NCBI GenBank assembly: GCA_030680575.1
Contig: JAUXVI010000043.1
Coordinates: 1-64,000 of the forward strand
DNA: 64,000 nt
Origin: Hylemonella sp.
GTDB taxonomy: Bacteria > Pseudomonadota > Gammaproteobacteria > Burkholderiales > Burkholderiaceae_C
Direction of reading: 5' to 3'
Within the stretch, counting starts at the first letter, position 1, and each line of letters begins with the position of its first letter. Positions 1-7,903 of this stretch are shown one piece after another. The notes under the pieces were generated by a model. That model made no database searches. It saw only the letters and a list, made by a program, of their open reading frames with translations, and was not told the DNA's origin. A program made the position numbers and the translations under genes.

Positions 1-75
1 CTCGGCCACCGTGGTGCGGTCCGCTTCGCGCAGCACCGTGACCATCTGCTCTTCCGTGAATCGACTTTTTCTCAT
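1..75 (-). CDS. IS3-family transposase OrfA, N-terminal fragment
   Basis: Reading leftward from an ATG at 75, the peptide begins MRKSRFTEEQMVTVLREADR. This is the typical start of the IS3-family OrfA helix-turn-helix protein, which binds the IS ends and is made alone or as an OrfAB frameshift fusion. Only 25 codons are visible before the window edge, so I cannot tell whether the copy is intact. The sequence AGGAG precedes the ATG. Confidence 0.8.
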   Translation of the reverse strand, partial: MRKSRFTEEQMVTVLREADRTTVAE

Positions 76-140
76 AGGCTCCTCGTGGGTTGGGAGCCAT
101 CTTCCTAGAAATCATTGGTCCGGAAAAACCGGGCAGGTCA
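1..140 (-). mobile_element. IS3-family insertion sequence, left terminal part
   Basis: The first 75 bases encode the N-terminus of an IS3-type OrfA on the minus strand. Upstream of its start lies a short untranslated stretch ending near 140 in a GC-rich motif (rough inverted-repeat zone 118-140, reading TGACCTGCCCGG on the minus strand), which fits an IS terminal repeat starting with TGA. The rest of the element, including OrfB and the other terminal repeat, lies outside the window, so neither the subgroup nor the target duplication can be determined. The boundary at 140 is an inference. Confidence 0.7.
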
Positions 141-231
141 ACGTCACCAGTCACTTAGCTGATGCCGCCATGAGAATAGAGCGACAACGTGCTGAAAATG
201 TGGACCATATCGTCACGTTTTTGTCACGTCC

Positions 232-269
232 GGAAAAGAAAAAGGACCTGACCTTTCGGTCAAGTCCTT
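232..269 (-). terminator. Rho-independent terminator after tRNA-Lys
   Basis: A 12-bp stem (242-253 paired with 258-269, one G:T wobble) with a TTTC/GAAA tetraloop is followed, in the minus direction, by a T-rich tract. It lies 19 bases past the 3' end of the tRNA gene and is a textbook intrinsic terminator for that transcript. Confidence 0.85.
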
Positions 270-288
270 GATTTCTATTCTTAATTTC

Positions 289-364
289 TGGTGGGTCCTG
301 AGTGACTCGAACACTCGACCTACGGATTAAGAGTCCGCTGCTCTACCAACTGAGCTAAGAACCC
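289..364 (-). tRNA. tRNA-Lys(CTT)
   Basis: The 76-nt minus-strand sequence folds into a cloverleaf. The acceptor stem GGGTTCT pairs with AGGACCC, the D-loop region is AGCTCAGTTGGTAGAGC, the anticodon loop CTCTTAA gives anticodon CTT, the T-loop contains TTCGAGT, and an encoded ACCA end is present. It decodes AAG lysine codons. An intrinsic terminator follows directly. Confidence 0.95.
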
Positions 365-422
365 GCTGCATTGAAGCAATGGGCGGAATTCTACCATTGG
401 TTTGGGCCCCTTCTGGCCCGGC

Positions 423-2981
423 TCACCAGTCTTCCTTCACGGCCAGCACCGCGTCGCGCCCGGCGGCGGCGCGGCCGGCGAGCCAGGCCGTGAGCGTGCC
501 GGCCAGCACCACGGCGGCGCACAACGCCAGCAGGCGGCCCCAGGGCAGCAGCAGGTCCATGCTCCAGTGAAAGCTCTGCGGGTTGACCACATGCACCAGC
601 ACCACGGCCACCACCAGGCCGAGCCCGAGGCCGGCAATGGCGCCGACGCCGGTCCAGGCGGCGCCTTCACCGGCCACCACGGCCAGGATCTGCCGGCGCG
701 TCAGCCCCAGGTGCACCAGCAAGCCGAACTCCTTGCGCCGCGCCAGCACCTGCGCGCTGAAGCTGGCCGCGATGCCGAACAGGCCGATGCCGATGGCCAC
801 CGCCTGCAGCCAGTAGGTGACGGCAAAGCTGCGGTCGAAGATGCGCAGCGAGGTGGCGCGAATCTGGCTGGCGCTGCCGAAGTCCAGCAGAGTGCCACTG
901 CCGGGGCTGGACTGGTCCGCCAAGACGCGGATGGCCTGCTGCACCTCGTCCAGTTGCACTGCCTCGTCGAGCCACAACGCGAGGTCGTTGCTGCGTGTGT
1001 CGCCGGTCAGTTGCTCGTAGCTGCGCCGTGCCATGGCGATGGTGCCGCTCTGGCGTGCATAGTCGCGCCACACGCCTGCTACAAAAAACGTAGCTGGTGG
1101 CGCATTGCTGGCAATGGCTAACGCCTTAAAAGACTGTGAAAGTGGGGCGAACACGTGGCCCGGCTGGGCGCCATGCAGGTCCAGCATGGCTTCGCTGACG
1201 TAGATGCCGATCTGCCCCGCCGGCACCGGCAGCGGCTCGCCCAGCAGTGGCAGGTCGCGTGCCGGCTCATCCAGCTCGCGTGCCAGCAGCGCCACGGCCG
1301 GTCGGTCTGGTGCCAGCAGTAGGGCCAGCTGGCGTTGCGCCTGCACACGCTGCACGCCGGGCAGTCGCGCCACCGCCAACACGAATTCCGGGGTGAAGTA
1401 CTGCGTGTCGGCGGCGCTCACGGTGCTGGCGCTGCGCACGTACAGGTCGGCCGGCAGCACCTGCGCCAGCCACTGCGTCACCGAATCGCGAAAGCTGGCC
1501 ACCATCACGGTCAGGGCGACGGCCAGGCTGAGCGCGGCCACCACGCCGCTGACTGCCACCGCGGCGCTCTCGCGCTGGCGCCGGGCGCGCTCCACCGCCA
1601 GCAGCGGCAGCGTGTGCCGCGCCACCAGCGGGGCGATGCGGTCCAGCAGCAAGGAGATGAGCCAGGGCAAGGCCATGATGCCGCCCACCAGCAGCAGGGC
1701 GATCGACACATAAGCTGCCAATGGAATGTCAAAAACGGTCGGAGCCCTTGCCAGTATTGCGCCAGCAGCTATTAAAAACAGAGCAATCCAGCGATGTGCT
1801 GAGCTCGCTGGAGCGGCGCCGAGGCCTTTGAGCGTTTGCGCCGGCGGCAGCCGTTGTGCCTGCCGCGCCGGCCACCAGCCGCCGGCCAGCGCCGCCAGCA
1901 CGCCCAGCAGACCGTAGCCCAGCGCGGCCGCGCCGTCCCACTGCAGGCTGGGCGTCACGCCGGCGAAGAAACCGCCACCCAGGTCGCCACCGAGCAGGCG
2001 CAGGGCCAGTGCGGCTAAGGCCGTGCCCAGGGCAATGCCGGCGGCGCTGCCGAGCAGACCCAGTGCCAGCGATTCCCACAGCACCAGCGCCAGCCGCTCG
2101 CGGCCGGTGAGGCCCAGCACGCCCAGCAGGGCAAACTGCTGCGCGCGCTTGGCCACGCTCAAGGCCAGCACCGAGAACACCAGAAAGGCACCGGTGAACA
2201 GCGCCACCAGCGCCAGCACCGTGAGGTTGACGCGGTAGGCGCGCGACAGGTTGTTGATGCGCTGCGCGGCGTCGCCGGGTTCGGTCAAGCTGAGGCCGCT
2301 GGGCCAGTCGGGCGCGGCCTGCAAGCTGCGCATGAAGGCGGCGCGGTCCACGCCGGGCTGCAGGCGCAGGTCGAGGCGGCTGAGTTGGCCCAGCTTGCCG
2401 AACAGTTCCTGCGCGGCGGCGATGTCCATCACTGCCAGAGCCGGGCCGCTGGCGCTCACTGTGCCGGCCACCTTCACGGTTTCCAGCCGCAGGCCGCTTT
2501 GCAACTGGAACGAGGCGCTTGAGAATGGTTGTTGTGCCGCCGGGTTGAGGAAGACGGTGGCCGGTGCGAACAGCGCCAGCCGGTCCGCGCCGGCGGCCGG
2601 CCGCGGCAGCAAGTCGGGGGCGATGGCAGCCACCTGCAGCGCGTCAATGCCCAGCACACGCAGCGACACGCGCTGGCCGCTGGCGCTGACGGCCTGGCTG
2701 CTGAACTCCAGCACTGGGCTGGCCAACGCCACCTGCGGGTGGCGTGCCAGGCGGCCATAGAGCGCTTCATCGAAACTGCCTTGCGCGGCGCGCAGTTCCA
2801 GGTCGGGCTGGCCGCCCACGGCGCGCACCGCGTGCGAGAACTCGTCGAGCGCCGAAGCGTTGATCAGGTGCACCGAAAAAGCCAACGCCACGCCCAGCAT
2901 CACCGCCAGCACGGCGGCGGCATGGCGCCACGGGTGGTGGCGCAGTTCCTGCCAGGAGAAGGTGAGGAGCAGTTGGTGCAT
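423..2981 (-). CDS. FtsX/MacB-type ABC transporter permease (YbbP-like)
   Basis: An 852-residue inner-membrane protein. It has an N-terminal transmembrane helix after MHQLLLTFSWQEL, a large periplasmic region, a three-helix FtsX block near residues 270-400, a further helix cluster, a second periplasmic region and a C-terminal FtsX block. This two-FtsX-domain layout is that of YbbP-like permeases, which work with a LolD/YbbA-type ATPase on lipids, lipoproteins or peptides; the substrate is unknown. The nearest such ATPase is at 12518-13249, same strand but 9.5 kb away. I start at 2981; an in-frame ATG lies at 2993, and neither has a clear ribosome site. Two copies of the coding-embedded repeat (1081-1131, 1729-1782) lie inside, encoding SNAPPATFFVAG and LIAAGAILARAPTVF. 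Confidence 0.85.
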   Translation of the reverse strand: MHQLLLTFSWQELRHHPWRHAAAVLAVMLGVALAFSVHLINASALDEFSHAVRAVGGQPDLELRAAQGSFDEALYGRLARHPQVALASPVLEFSSQAVSASGQRVSLRVLGIDALQVAAIAPDLLPRPAAGADRLALFAPATVFLNPAAQQPFSSASFQLQSGLRLETVKVAGTVSASGPALAVMDIAAAQELFGKLGQLSRLDLRLQPGVDRAAFMRSLQAAPDWPSGLSLTEPGDAAQRINNLSRAYRVNLTVLALVALFTGAFLVFSVLALSVAKRAQQFALLGVLGLTGRERLALVLWESLALGLLGSAAGIALGTALAALALRLLGGDLGGGFFAGVTPSLQWDGAAALGYGLLGVLAALAGGWWPARQAQRLPPAQTLKGLGAAPASSAHRWIALFLIAAGAILARAPTVFDIPLAAYVSIALLLVGGIMALPWLISLLLDRIAPLVARHTLPLLAVERARRQRESAAVAVSGVVAALSLAVALTVMVASFRDSVTQWLAQVLPADLYVRSASTVSAADTQYFTPEFVLAVARLPGVQRVQAQRQLALLLAPDRPAVALLARELDEPARDLPLLGEPLPVPAGQIGIYVSEAMLDLHGAQPGHVFAPLSQSFKALAIASNAPPATFFVAGVWRDYARQSGTIAMARRSYEQLTGDTRSNDLALWLDEAVQLDEVQQAIRVLADQSSPGSGTLLDFGSASQIRATSLRIFDRSFAVTYWLQAVAIGIGLFGIAASFSAQVLARRKEFGLLVHLGLTRRQILAVVAGEGAAWTGVGAIAGLGLGLVVAVVLVHVVNPQSFHWSMDLLLPWGRLLALCAAVVLAGTLTAWLAGRAAAGRDAVLAVKEDW
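1081..1131 (+). repeat. Coding-embedded repeat, copy 1 (in FtsX-type permease)
   Basis: On the plus strand this reads poly-A, then TAGCTGGTGGCGCATTGCTG, then GCAATGGCT. It resembles six other tracts in the window. In the sense of the host gene it is in the reverse orientation and encodes LAIASNAPPATFFVAG, in the same phase as the copies at 23690 and 60901. Confidence 0.7.
1729..1782 (-). repeat. Coding-embedded repeat, copy 2 (in FtsX-type permease)
   Basis: On the minus strand this reads TTTTTAATAGCTGCTGGCGC, then AATACTGGCAAGGGCT, then ACCGTTTTTGA. It is probably the copy nearest the family consensus. It lies in the host gene's sense orientation and encodes LIAAGAILARAPTVFD, the same phase as the copies in miaA, mutL (24471) and amiC. 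Confidence 0.75.
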
Positions 2982-3013
2982 TTTGATTTGCATCAAATCG
3001 ACAGTGATGCGGT

Positions 3014-3042
3014 CTTGAGATTCGATTGTGCGCTCCCTATAT
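3014..3042 (+). promoter_or_regulatory. Candidate sigma-32 heat-shock promoter of hsp20
   Basis: CTTGAGA (3014-3020), a 14-bp spacer and CCCTATAT (3035-3042) match the sigma-32 consensus (CTTGAAA, 13-17 bp, CCCCATNT) closely. The element lies about 70 bp upstream of the small heat-shock protein start, as expected for a heat-induced gene. Confidence 0.75.
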
Positions 3043-3114
3043 TGTCTTGGTGTGATGACCACGGCCATCGGGGTCGCAGGGAGCCGTCACATCGATACCC
3101 ACAGGAGAAAAAGC

Positions 3115-3540
3115 ATGAGTTCACTGATCACGCGTGGCAGTCTGTTCGATGATTTTTTCCGCGATGTCGCGCCGGGTTTTTACGTCAAGCCGCTGCATGG
3201 CGACCCGCTGCCCAGCCCGGGGCAGATCAAGATCGACGTGAAGGAAAACGGTAACAACTACACCGTGTCGGCCGAGATTCCCGGGGTGCGCAAGGAAGAC
3301 ATCCACGTCACCATCGAAGGCGGCATGGTGATGGTGCGTGCCGACGTCAAGCAGGAAGACGCGCACCAGGACGACAAGCAGCTGCGCAGCGAGCGTTATT
3401 TCGGCTCGGTGTCGCGCGGCATCCAGCTGCCGCAGGACGTGGACCAGGCGCAGGCCAAGGCCAAATACGACAACGGCGTGTTGACGCTCACGCTGCCCAA
3501 GAAGCAAGGCAACGGTTCGCAAAAGCTGCGCATCGAGTAA
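3115..3540 (+). CDS. Hsp20/alpha-crystallin family small heat-shock protein
   Basis: A 141-residue protein with a short variable N-terminus (residues 1-40) and an alpha-crystallin domain (about 41-135). It shows the family's EIPGVRKEDIHVTIEGG region, the strand DNGVLTLTLPKK near the end, and a C-terminal IxI-like LRIE. Small heat-shock proteins are ATP-independent holdases that bind unfolding cytosolic proteins as oligomers. The ATG at 3115 follows AGGAG at the correct spacing; an upstream in-frame ATG at 3028 lies inside the promoter and is unlikely. Heat-shock control is inferred from the sigma-32-like promoter. A strong hairpin terminator follows at 3560. Confidence 0.93.
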   Translation: MSSLITRGSLFDDFFRDVAPGFYVKPLHGDPLPSPGQIKIDVKENGNNYTVSAEIPGVRKEDIHVTIEGGMVMVRADVKQEDAHQDDKQLRSERYFGSVSRGIQLPQDVDQAQAKAKYDNGVLTLTLPKKQGNGSQKLRIE

Positions 3541-3559
3541 GGCCGCGCACTGCCCAATA

Positions 3560-3589
3560 AAAACGGCCCGGTATCCACCGGGCCGTTTT
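3560..3589. terminator. Bidirectional intrinsic terminator
   Basis: A perfect 13-bp stem (3560-3572 with 3577-3589) around an ATCC loop, with A-tract and T-tract at its two sides. It lies between the converging hsp20 and Bug-receptor genes and can stop transcription from both sides. Confidence 0.9.
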
Positions 3590-3610
3590 GTCTTGATGCG
3601 GCGTTTGCGA

Positions 3611-4612
3611 TCAGTCCGCTTCGATCTTCGAGGTCTTGACCACCTGGGCCCAGCGCGTCAGCTCGGCCTTGGTGAAATCAGCCAGCTGTTGCGGGTTCAT
3701 GTAGTCGGCTTCGGCGCCGAGTTCCAGCGCTTTTTGCTTGAAGGCCGGCGTGGCCGTGATCTTGGCGATCTCGGCGGTCAGCTTGTCGATGATGGGCTTG
3801 GGCGTCTTGACCGGGGCGAAGACGGCAAACCAGGAGGTGGCGTCCAGCTTGGGCAGACCAGCTTCGGTCGTGGTCGGCACATCGGGCAGGCTGGGCAGGC
3901 GCTTCTTGCCGGTCACGGCCAGGGCACGCAGCTTGCCGCTCTGGATGTGCGGCACAAAGGGCGGCGGTGTTCCGAAGGTCAGGTCCACCTGGTTGCCCAG
4001 CAGGTCTTGCAAGGCCGGGCCGGTGCCCTTGTAGGGCACATGCATCATGTCGATGCCGGCCTGCTGCTCCAGCATGGCACCGGTGACGTGCTGCAGCGAG
4101 CCGTTGCCGCTGGAGGCGTAGTTGAGCTTGCCCGGGTTGGCTTTGGCATAGGCGATCAGTTCGGCCATGGTCTTCACCGGCAGGCTGGCGCGCACCACGA
4201 TCACCTGCGGCGCCGAGATCACATTGGCCACCGGTTGGAAGTCCTTGGCATCCCACTGCAGCGGTGTCTTGCTGACTGCCGGCGTGATGACGTGATAACC
4301 CGAGTACTGCATCAGCAGCGTGTAGCCGTCGGCCTCGGCGCGTTTGACCTGCATGGCCGCAATCGAGCCGTTGCCGCCGCCCTTGTTGTCCACCACGACC
4401 GACTGGCCGAGTGCGGTGCCCAGCGGTTGCGCCAGCATGCGGGCAGAAAAATCGGTGGTGCCGCCGGTGGCGGTGGGTACCACCAGCGTGACGGGGCGGC
4501 TGGGGTAGCTGCCGGCGCCCTGCGCCTGGGCCAGGCCGCTGAAGGCAGCTGCCGCGGTGAAGGCGGCCGCGGCCAGTGCCAGGGTACGCCGATGTTGTTG
4601 TTGGTTTGTCAT
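3611..4612 (-). CDS. Bug/TctC family periplasmic solute-binding protein
   Basis: A 333-residue protein. It has an N-terminal signal peptide (hydrophobic, Ala-rich, cleavage near AQAQG) and the tripartite tricarboxylate receptor fold, seen in YPSRPVTLVVPTATGG, VVDNKGGGNGSIAA, and YASSGNGSLQHVTG. Bug proteins bind carboxylates and other small acids in the periplasm; most are orphans without linked TctA/TctB, as here. The ATG at 4612 has AAGGAG six bases upstream; a TTG one codon earlier is less likely. It lies 24 bp downstream of the lyase gene and is the last gene of the CaiB-lyase-Bug operon, suggesting it delivers the acid those enzymes process. Confidence 0.9.
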   Translation of the reverse strand: MTNQQQHRRTLALAAAAFTAAAAFSGLAQAQGAGSYPSRPVTLVVPTATGGTTDFSARMLAQPLGTALGQSVVVDNKGGGNGSIAAMQVKRAEADGYTLLMQYSGYHVITPAVSKTPLQWDAKDFQPVANVISAPQVIVVRASLPVKTMAELIAYAKANPGKLNYASSGNGSLQHVTGAMLEQQAGIDMMHVPYKGTGPALQDLLGNQVDLTFGTPPPFVPHIQSGKLRALAVTGKKRLPSLPDVPTTTEAGLPKLDATSWFAVFAPVKTPKPIIDKLTAEIAKITATPAFKQKALELGAEADYMNPQQLADFTKAELTRWAQVVKTSKIEAD

Positions 4613-4636
4613 CAAAGTCTCCTTGTGGAATGAAAA

Positions 4637-5638
4637 TCAGTGTACGGGCTCGGCGTTGCGTGCCAGTGCACGCGAACGGATGGCGTTGAAATCGGCCGGC
4701 ACCGGGTGCAGGTCCAGGCGCTGGCCGGCCTTGGTGATCTGGCTCGGCGTGTCATGGCCGATCAGCGCCGGCAACCGTTTGGACGCGGCGATCAGGCGCG
4801 GCAGATCGATGCCGGTGTCGAAGTCCATCAGCGCCAGCGCGTGGGCCACTTCTTCGGTGCACACGTTGCCGGTGGCGCCGGGCGCATAAGGGCAGCCGCC
4901 GATGCCGCCGAGCGAGGCATCGAAGCGGTTGGCGCCGGCGTCGATGCCGGCCAGCACATTGGCCAGGCCCATGCCGCGCGTGTTGTGGAAGTGCAGGGTG
5001 AGTTCGGTGCCGGGCCAGCGCAGGCGAGCGGCGCGGGTCAGCGTGGCGACCTGTGTCGGATAGGCCATGCCGGTGGTGTCGCACAGTGTGATGCCGTGCA
5101 CACCGAGGTCCGCAAAACGTTGCGCCCAGGCCAGTACGGTGGACTCCGACACATCGCCCTCCATCGGGCAGCCGAAGCAGCACGACAGCGACACATTCAC
5201 CGCCACGCCTTCGCGCTGGGCCAGGCCGATCACCTGCGTCAGCGCGGCAAACGACTGCTCGCGCGTCATGCGCAGGTTGGCCAGGTTGTGCGTTTCGCTG
5301 GCCGACATCACCAGGTTCAGCTCGTCGGTGCGTGCGTCGATGGCGCGCTCAGCGCCGCGCAGGTTCGGCACCAGCGCGCTGTAGACCACACCAGGGTGGC
5401 GCTCGATCTCGCGCATGACGATCTCCGCGTCGCGCAGCGCCGGAATGGCGGTGGGCGAGGTGAACGACGTGACCTCGATCTTGGACAAACCGGTGGCCGA
5501 GAGTTCGTTGACGAGGGCGATCTTGTCCTCGGTCGGCACGAAGGCACATTCGGCCTGCAGGCCGTCGCGCGTGCCCACCTCCTGCAGGTGGATGCGGCGG
5601 CTGTTGCCGAACCAGACGGGGATGTTGCTGTTGGTCAT
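4637..5638 (-). CDS. Hydroxymethylglutaryl-CoA lyase family protein
   Basis: A 333-residue TIM-barrel HMG-CoA lyase-like enzyme. Visible motifs are VGTRDGLQ (catalytic Arg-Asp), EVTSFTSP, HFHNTRG (metal-binding His pair) and GGCPYAPGATGN (catalytic Cys loop of true HMG-CoA lyases). The family cleaves hydroxyacyl-CoA compounds to acetyl-CoA or pyruvate plus a keto acid or acyl-CoA. The ATG overlaps the stop codon of the upstream CoA-transferase by 4 bp (ATGA), so the two are translationally coupled. This suggests that a CoA thioester made by the transferase is cleaved here, for example 3-hydroxy-3-methylglutaryl-CoA or citramalyl-CoA; the real substrate is unknown. Confidence 0.88.
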   Translation of the reverse strand: MTNSNIPVWFGNSRRIHLQEVGTRDGLQAECAFVPTEDKIALVNELSATGLSKIEVTSFTSPTAIPALRDAEIVMREIERHPGVVYSALVPNLRGAERAIDARTDELNLVMSASETHNLANLRMTREQSFAALTQVIGLAQREGVAVNVSLSCCFGCPMEGDVSESTVLAWAQRFADLGVHGITLCDTTGMAYPTQVATLTRAARLRWPGTELTLHFHNTRGMGLANVLAGIDAGANRFDASLGGIGGCPYAPGATGNVCTEEVAHALALMDFDTGIDLPRLIAASKRLPALIGHDTPSQITKAGQRLDLHPVPADFNAIRSRALARNAEPVH

Positions 5639-6849
5639 GCCACGATGCCTTTCTGTCGCAGGGTTGCAATCTGGTCGGCGTTCAGACCCATCTGCTGCAG
5701 CACGCCGTCGGTGTCGTCGCCCAGATGGGGTGCACTGCTGCGGATCTGGCCGGGCGTGGCCGAGAGCTTGGGCACGATGCCTGGCACAGCAATGTCGTCG
5801 CCGTCACGCGTGTGCTGCGTCAGGATCATGTCGCGTGCACGGTAGTGCGGGTCTTCAAAAATATCCTTGGCGGTGTAGACGCGGCCCACCGGCACGCGTG
5901 CGGCGTTCAGCGCATCGAGCACCTCTTGGATGCTGCGCGTCTGCGTCCAGGCGCCGATGGCGGCGTCGATCTCGGCCACGCGCTTGACGCGCCCAGCGTT
6001 GTTGACCAGGTCCTGGGCGTTGCCCAGGTCGCTGCGGCCAATGGTCTCCATCAGGCGCTTGAAGATGCTGTCGCCGTTGCCGGCCACCAGCACGTAGCCA
6101 TCGCGGCAGGGGTAGGCGTTGCTGGGGGCGATGCCGGGCAACGCACTGCCGGCAGCCTCGCGCACGGCACCGAAGGCGCTGTACTCGGGGATCAGGCTTT
6201 CCATCACGTTGAACACCGCCTCGTGCAGTGCCACGTCGATCACCTGGCCGGTGCCGCCGTTCACCTTGCGGTGGTACAGCGCCATCATCACGCCGATGAC
6301 GCCGTGCAGTGCGGCCAGCGTGTCGCCGATGGACACGCCCACGCGCACCGGCACGCGGCCCGGCTCGGCGGTGAGGTGACGCAGGCCGCCCATGGCTTCG
6401 CCGATGACACCAAAGCCCGGCATGTCGCGGTAGGGGCCGGTCTGGCCGTAGCCGCTGATGCGCAGCATCACCAGGCCGGGGTTGATCTTCTGCAATTCGT
6501 CCCAGCCCATGCCCCAGGCTTCCAGCGTGCCGGGGCGAAAGTTCTCGATCAGCACGTCGGCCTCGGCGATCAGCTGGCGGGCGATGTCCTGGCCCTCGCG
6601 GCTGCGCAGATCCAGCGCAATGGAGCGCTTGTTGCGTGACTGCACCTGCCACCAGACCGAGGTGCCCTTCTGGATCAGGCGCCAGTTGCGTAGCGGGTCG
6701 CCGGCACCGGGCGCTTCGATCTTGATCACGTCGGCGCCGAACTCGCCCAGCGTCTTGCCAGCGAACGGCCCGGCGATCAGCTGGCCCATCTCGATGACGC
6801 GCACGCCCTGCAGGGCGGCCGGCGTGAGCGCGGGTGGGGTGGTGGTCAC
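5635..6849 (-). CDS. CaiB/BaiF family CoA-transferase
   Basis: A 404-residue class III CoA-transferase with the N-terminal signature GVRVIEMGQLIAGPFAGKTL, the ENFRPGTLEAWGMG region, the likely nucleophilic Asp176 in VSIGDTLAALHG, and a C-terminal EDPHYRARDM segment. It would move CoA between an acyl-CoA donor and a carboxylate through an aspartyl-CoA intermediate. The frame is open far upstream, but family alignment and a GGAG sequence place the start at the GTG at 6849. It is first in an operon with the lyase and the Bug receptor and is divergent from a LysR gene, the likely regulator. Confidence 0.88.
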   Translation of the reverse strand: MTTTPPALTPAALQGVRVIEMGQLIAGPFAGKTLGEFGADVIKIEAPGAGDPLRNWRLIQKGTSVWWQVQSRNKRSIALDLRSREGQDIARQLIAEADVLIENFRPGTLEAWGMGWDELQKINPGLVMLRISGYGQTGPYRDMPGFGVIGEAMGGLRHLTAEPGRVPVRVGVSIGDTLAALHGVIGVMMALYHRKVNGGTGQVIDVALHEAVFNVMESLIPEYSAFGAVREAAGSALPGIAPSNAYPCRDGYVLVAGNGDSIFKRLMETIGRSDLGNAQDLVNNAGRVKRVAEIDAAIGAWTQTRSIQEVLDALNAARVPVGRVYTAKDIFEDPHYRARDMILTQHTRDGDDIAVPGIVPKLSATPGQIRSSAPHLGDDTDGVLQQMGLNADQIATLRQKGIVA

Positions 6850-6967
6850 AATGGGGTCTCCAGGTGCGGTCTCATTCTCGATTCGCGATGATGGCAAAGC
6901 GCTTTCCTCAGGTAAATCAACCATTCGGCAGCTTGCCATCGCGAAACGAGATGGCAGAATGGCCGCC

Positions 6968-7858
6968 ATGAAGCTCGATCCCGTCTCCCTGCGCCTGTTC
7001 GTCGCCGTCATGGAAGAAGGCACCATTGCCGAGGCCGCCGCGCGCGAACACATTGCCGCCTCGGCGGTGAGCAAGCGCCTGAGCGAGCTGGAGCAACAGC
7101 TGGCGACCGAACTCTTCGTGCGCAGCAACAAGGGCACCGAGCCGACCGCGGCCGCCTTTGCGCTGCTGAACCTGGCGCGCGGTGTGCTCAACGACCTGGA
7201 CGACATCTACGCCCAGATGCGCGAGTACGCCAGCGGCGTGCGCGGCCATGTGCGGGTGTACGCCAACATCTCGGCTATCACGCAGTTCCTGCCGGCCGAG
7301 CTCAAGTCCTTCATGGCGCAGTACCCGCAGGTGCAGATCCACTTGCAGGAGCGCATCAGCTCGGTGATTGCCAAGGCGGTGGCCGATAACGCGGCCGACG
7401 TTGGCATCCTGAACGCCGGTAACTATGGCGAGCAGCTCACGCAGCTGCCCTACCACGACGACGAGCTGGTGGTCATCGCCCCAGAGGGCCACCCGCTCAC
7501 GCGCAAGAAGAGCGTGCGCATGCAGCAGGTGCTGGACCATGATGTGGTGGGTGCCCACCCGGGCAGCGTGATGAACCACCTGCTGACCAAGGCCGCCGCC
7601 GAGCTGGGCCGCCCGCTGCGCCTGCGCATCCAGGTCAGCAGCTACGACGCCTTGTGCCTGATGGTGGCCTCGGGGCTGGGCATCGGTGTCATGCCGCGCC
7701 AGAGCGCACAACTCTTTTTGCCGGCGCTCAAGATCCAGTGCATCACGCTGTCTGAACCGTGGGCGGCGCGCAAGCTGGTGGTGGCGGTGCGCGACCTGGC
7801 CGCACTGTCGCCGGTGGCACGGCTGCTGGTGCAGCACATCAGCGCAGCTCAACACTGA
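6968..7858 (+). CDS. LysR family transcriptional regulator
   Basis: A 296-residue regulator. The N-terminal winged helix-turn-helix covers about residues 1-60 (AAREHIAASAVSKRLSELEQ as recognition region) and the C-terminal periplasmic-binding-like effector domain about 90-290. It is divergent from the CoA-transferase/lyase/Bug operon with a 118-bp intergenic region, the classic arrangement for a LysR activator responding to the pathway substrate. The ATG at 6968 is chosen by family length; an in-frame ATG at 6959 would add three residues. Confidence 0.92.
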   Translation: MKLDPVSLRLFVAVMEEGTIAEAAAREHIAASAVSKRLSELEQQLATELFVRSNKGTEPTAAAFALLNLARGVLNDLDDIYAQMREYASGVRGHVRVYANISAITQFLPAELKSFMAQYPQVQIHLQERISSVIAKAVADNAADVGILNAGNYGEQLTQLPYHDDELVVIAPEGHPLTRKKSVRMQQVLDHDVVGAHPGSVMNHLLTKAAAELGRPLRLRIQVSSYDALCLMVASGLGIGVMPRQSAQLFLPALKIQCITLSEPWAARKLVVAVRDLAALSPVARLLVQHISAAQH

Positions 7859-7903
7859 GCCGACTGAACCGCAAGGCCTTGGGCCGCGTCTGCCCGCTGG
7901 CTT

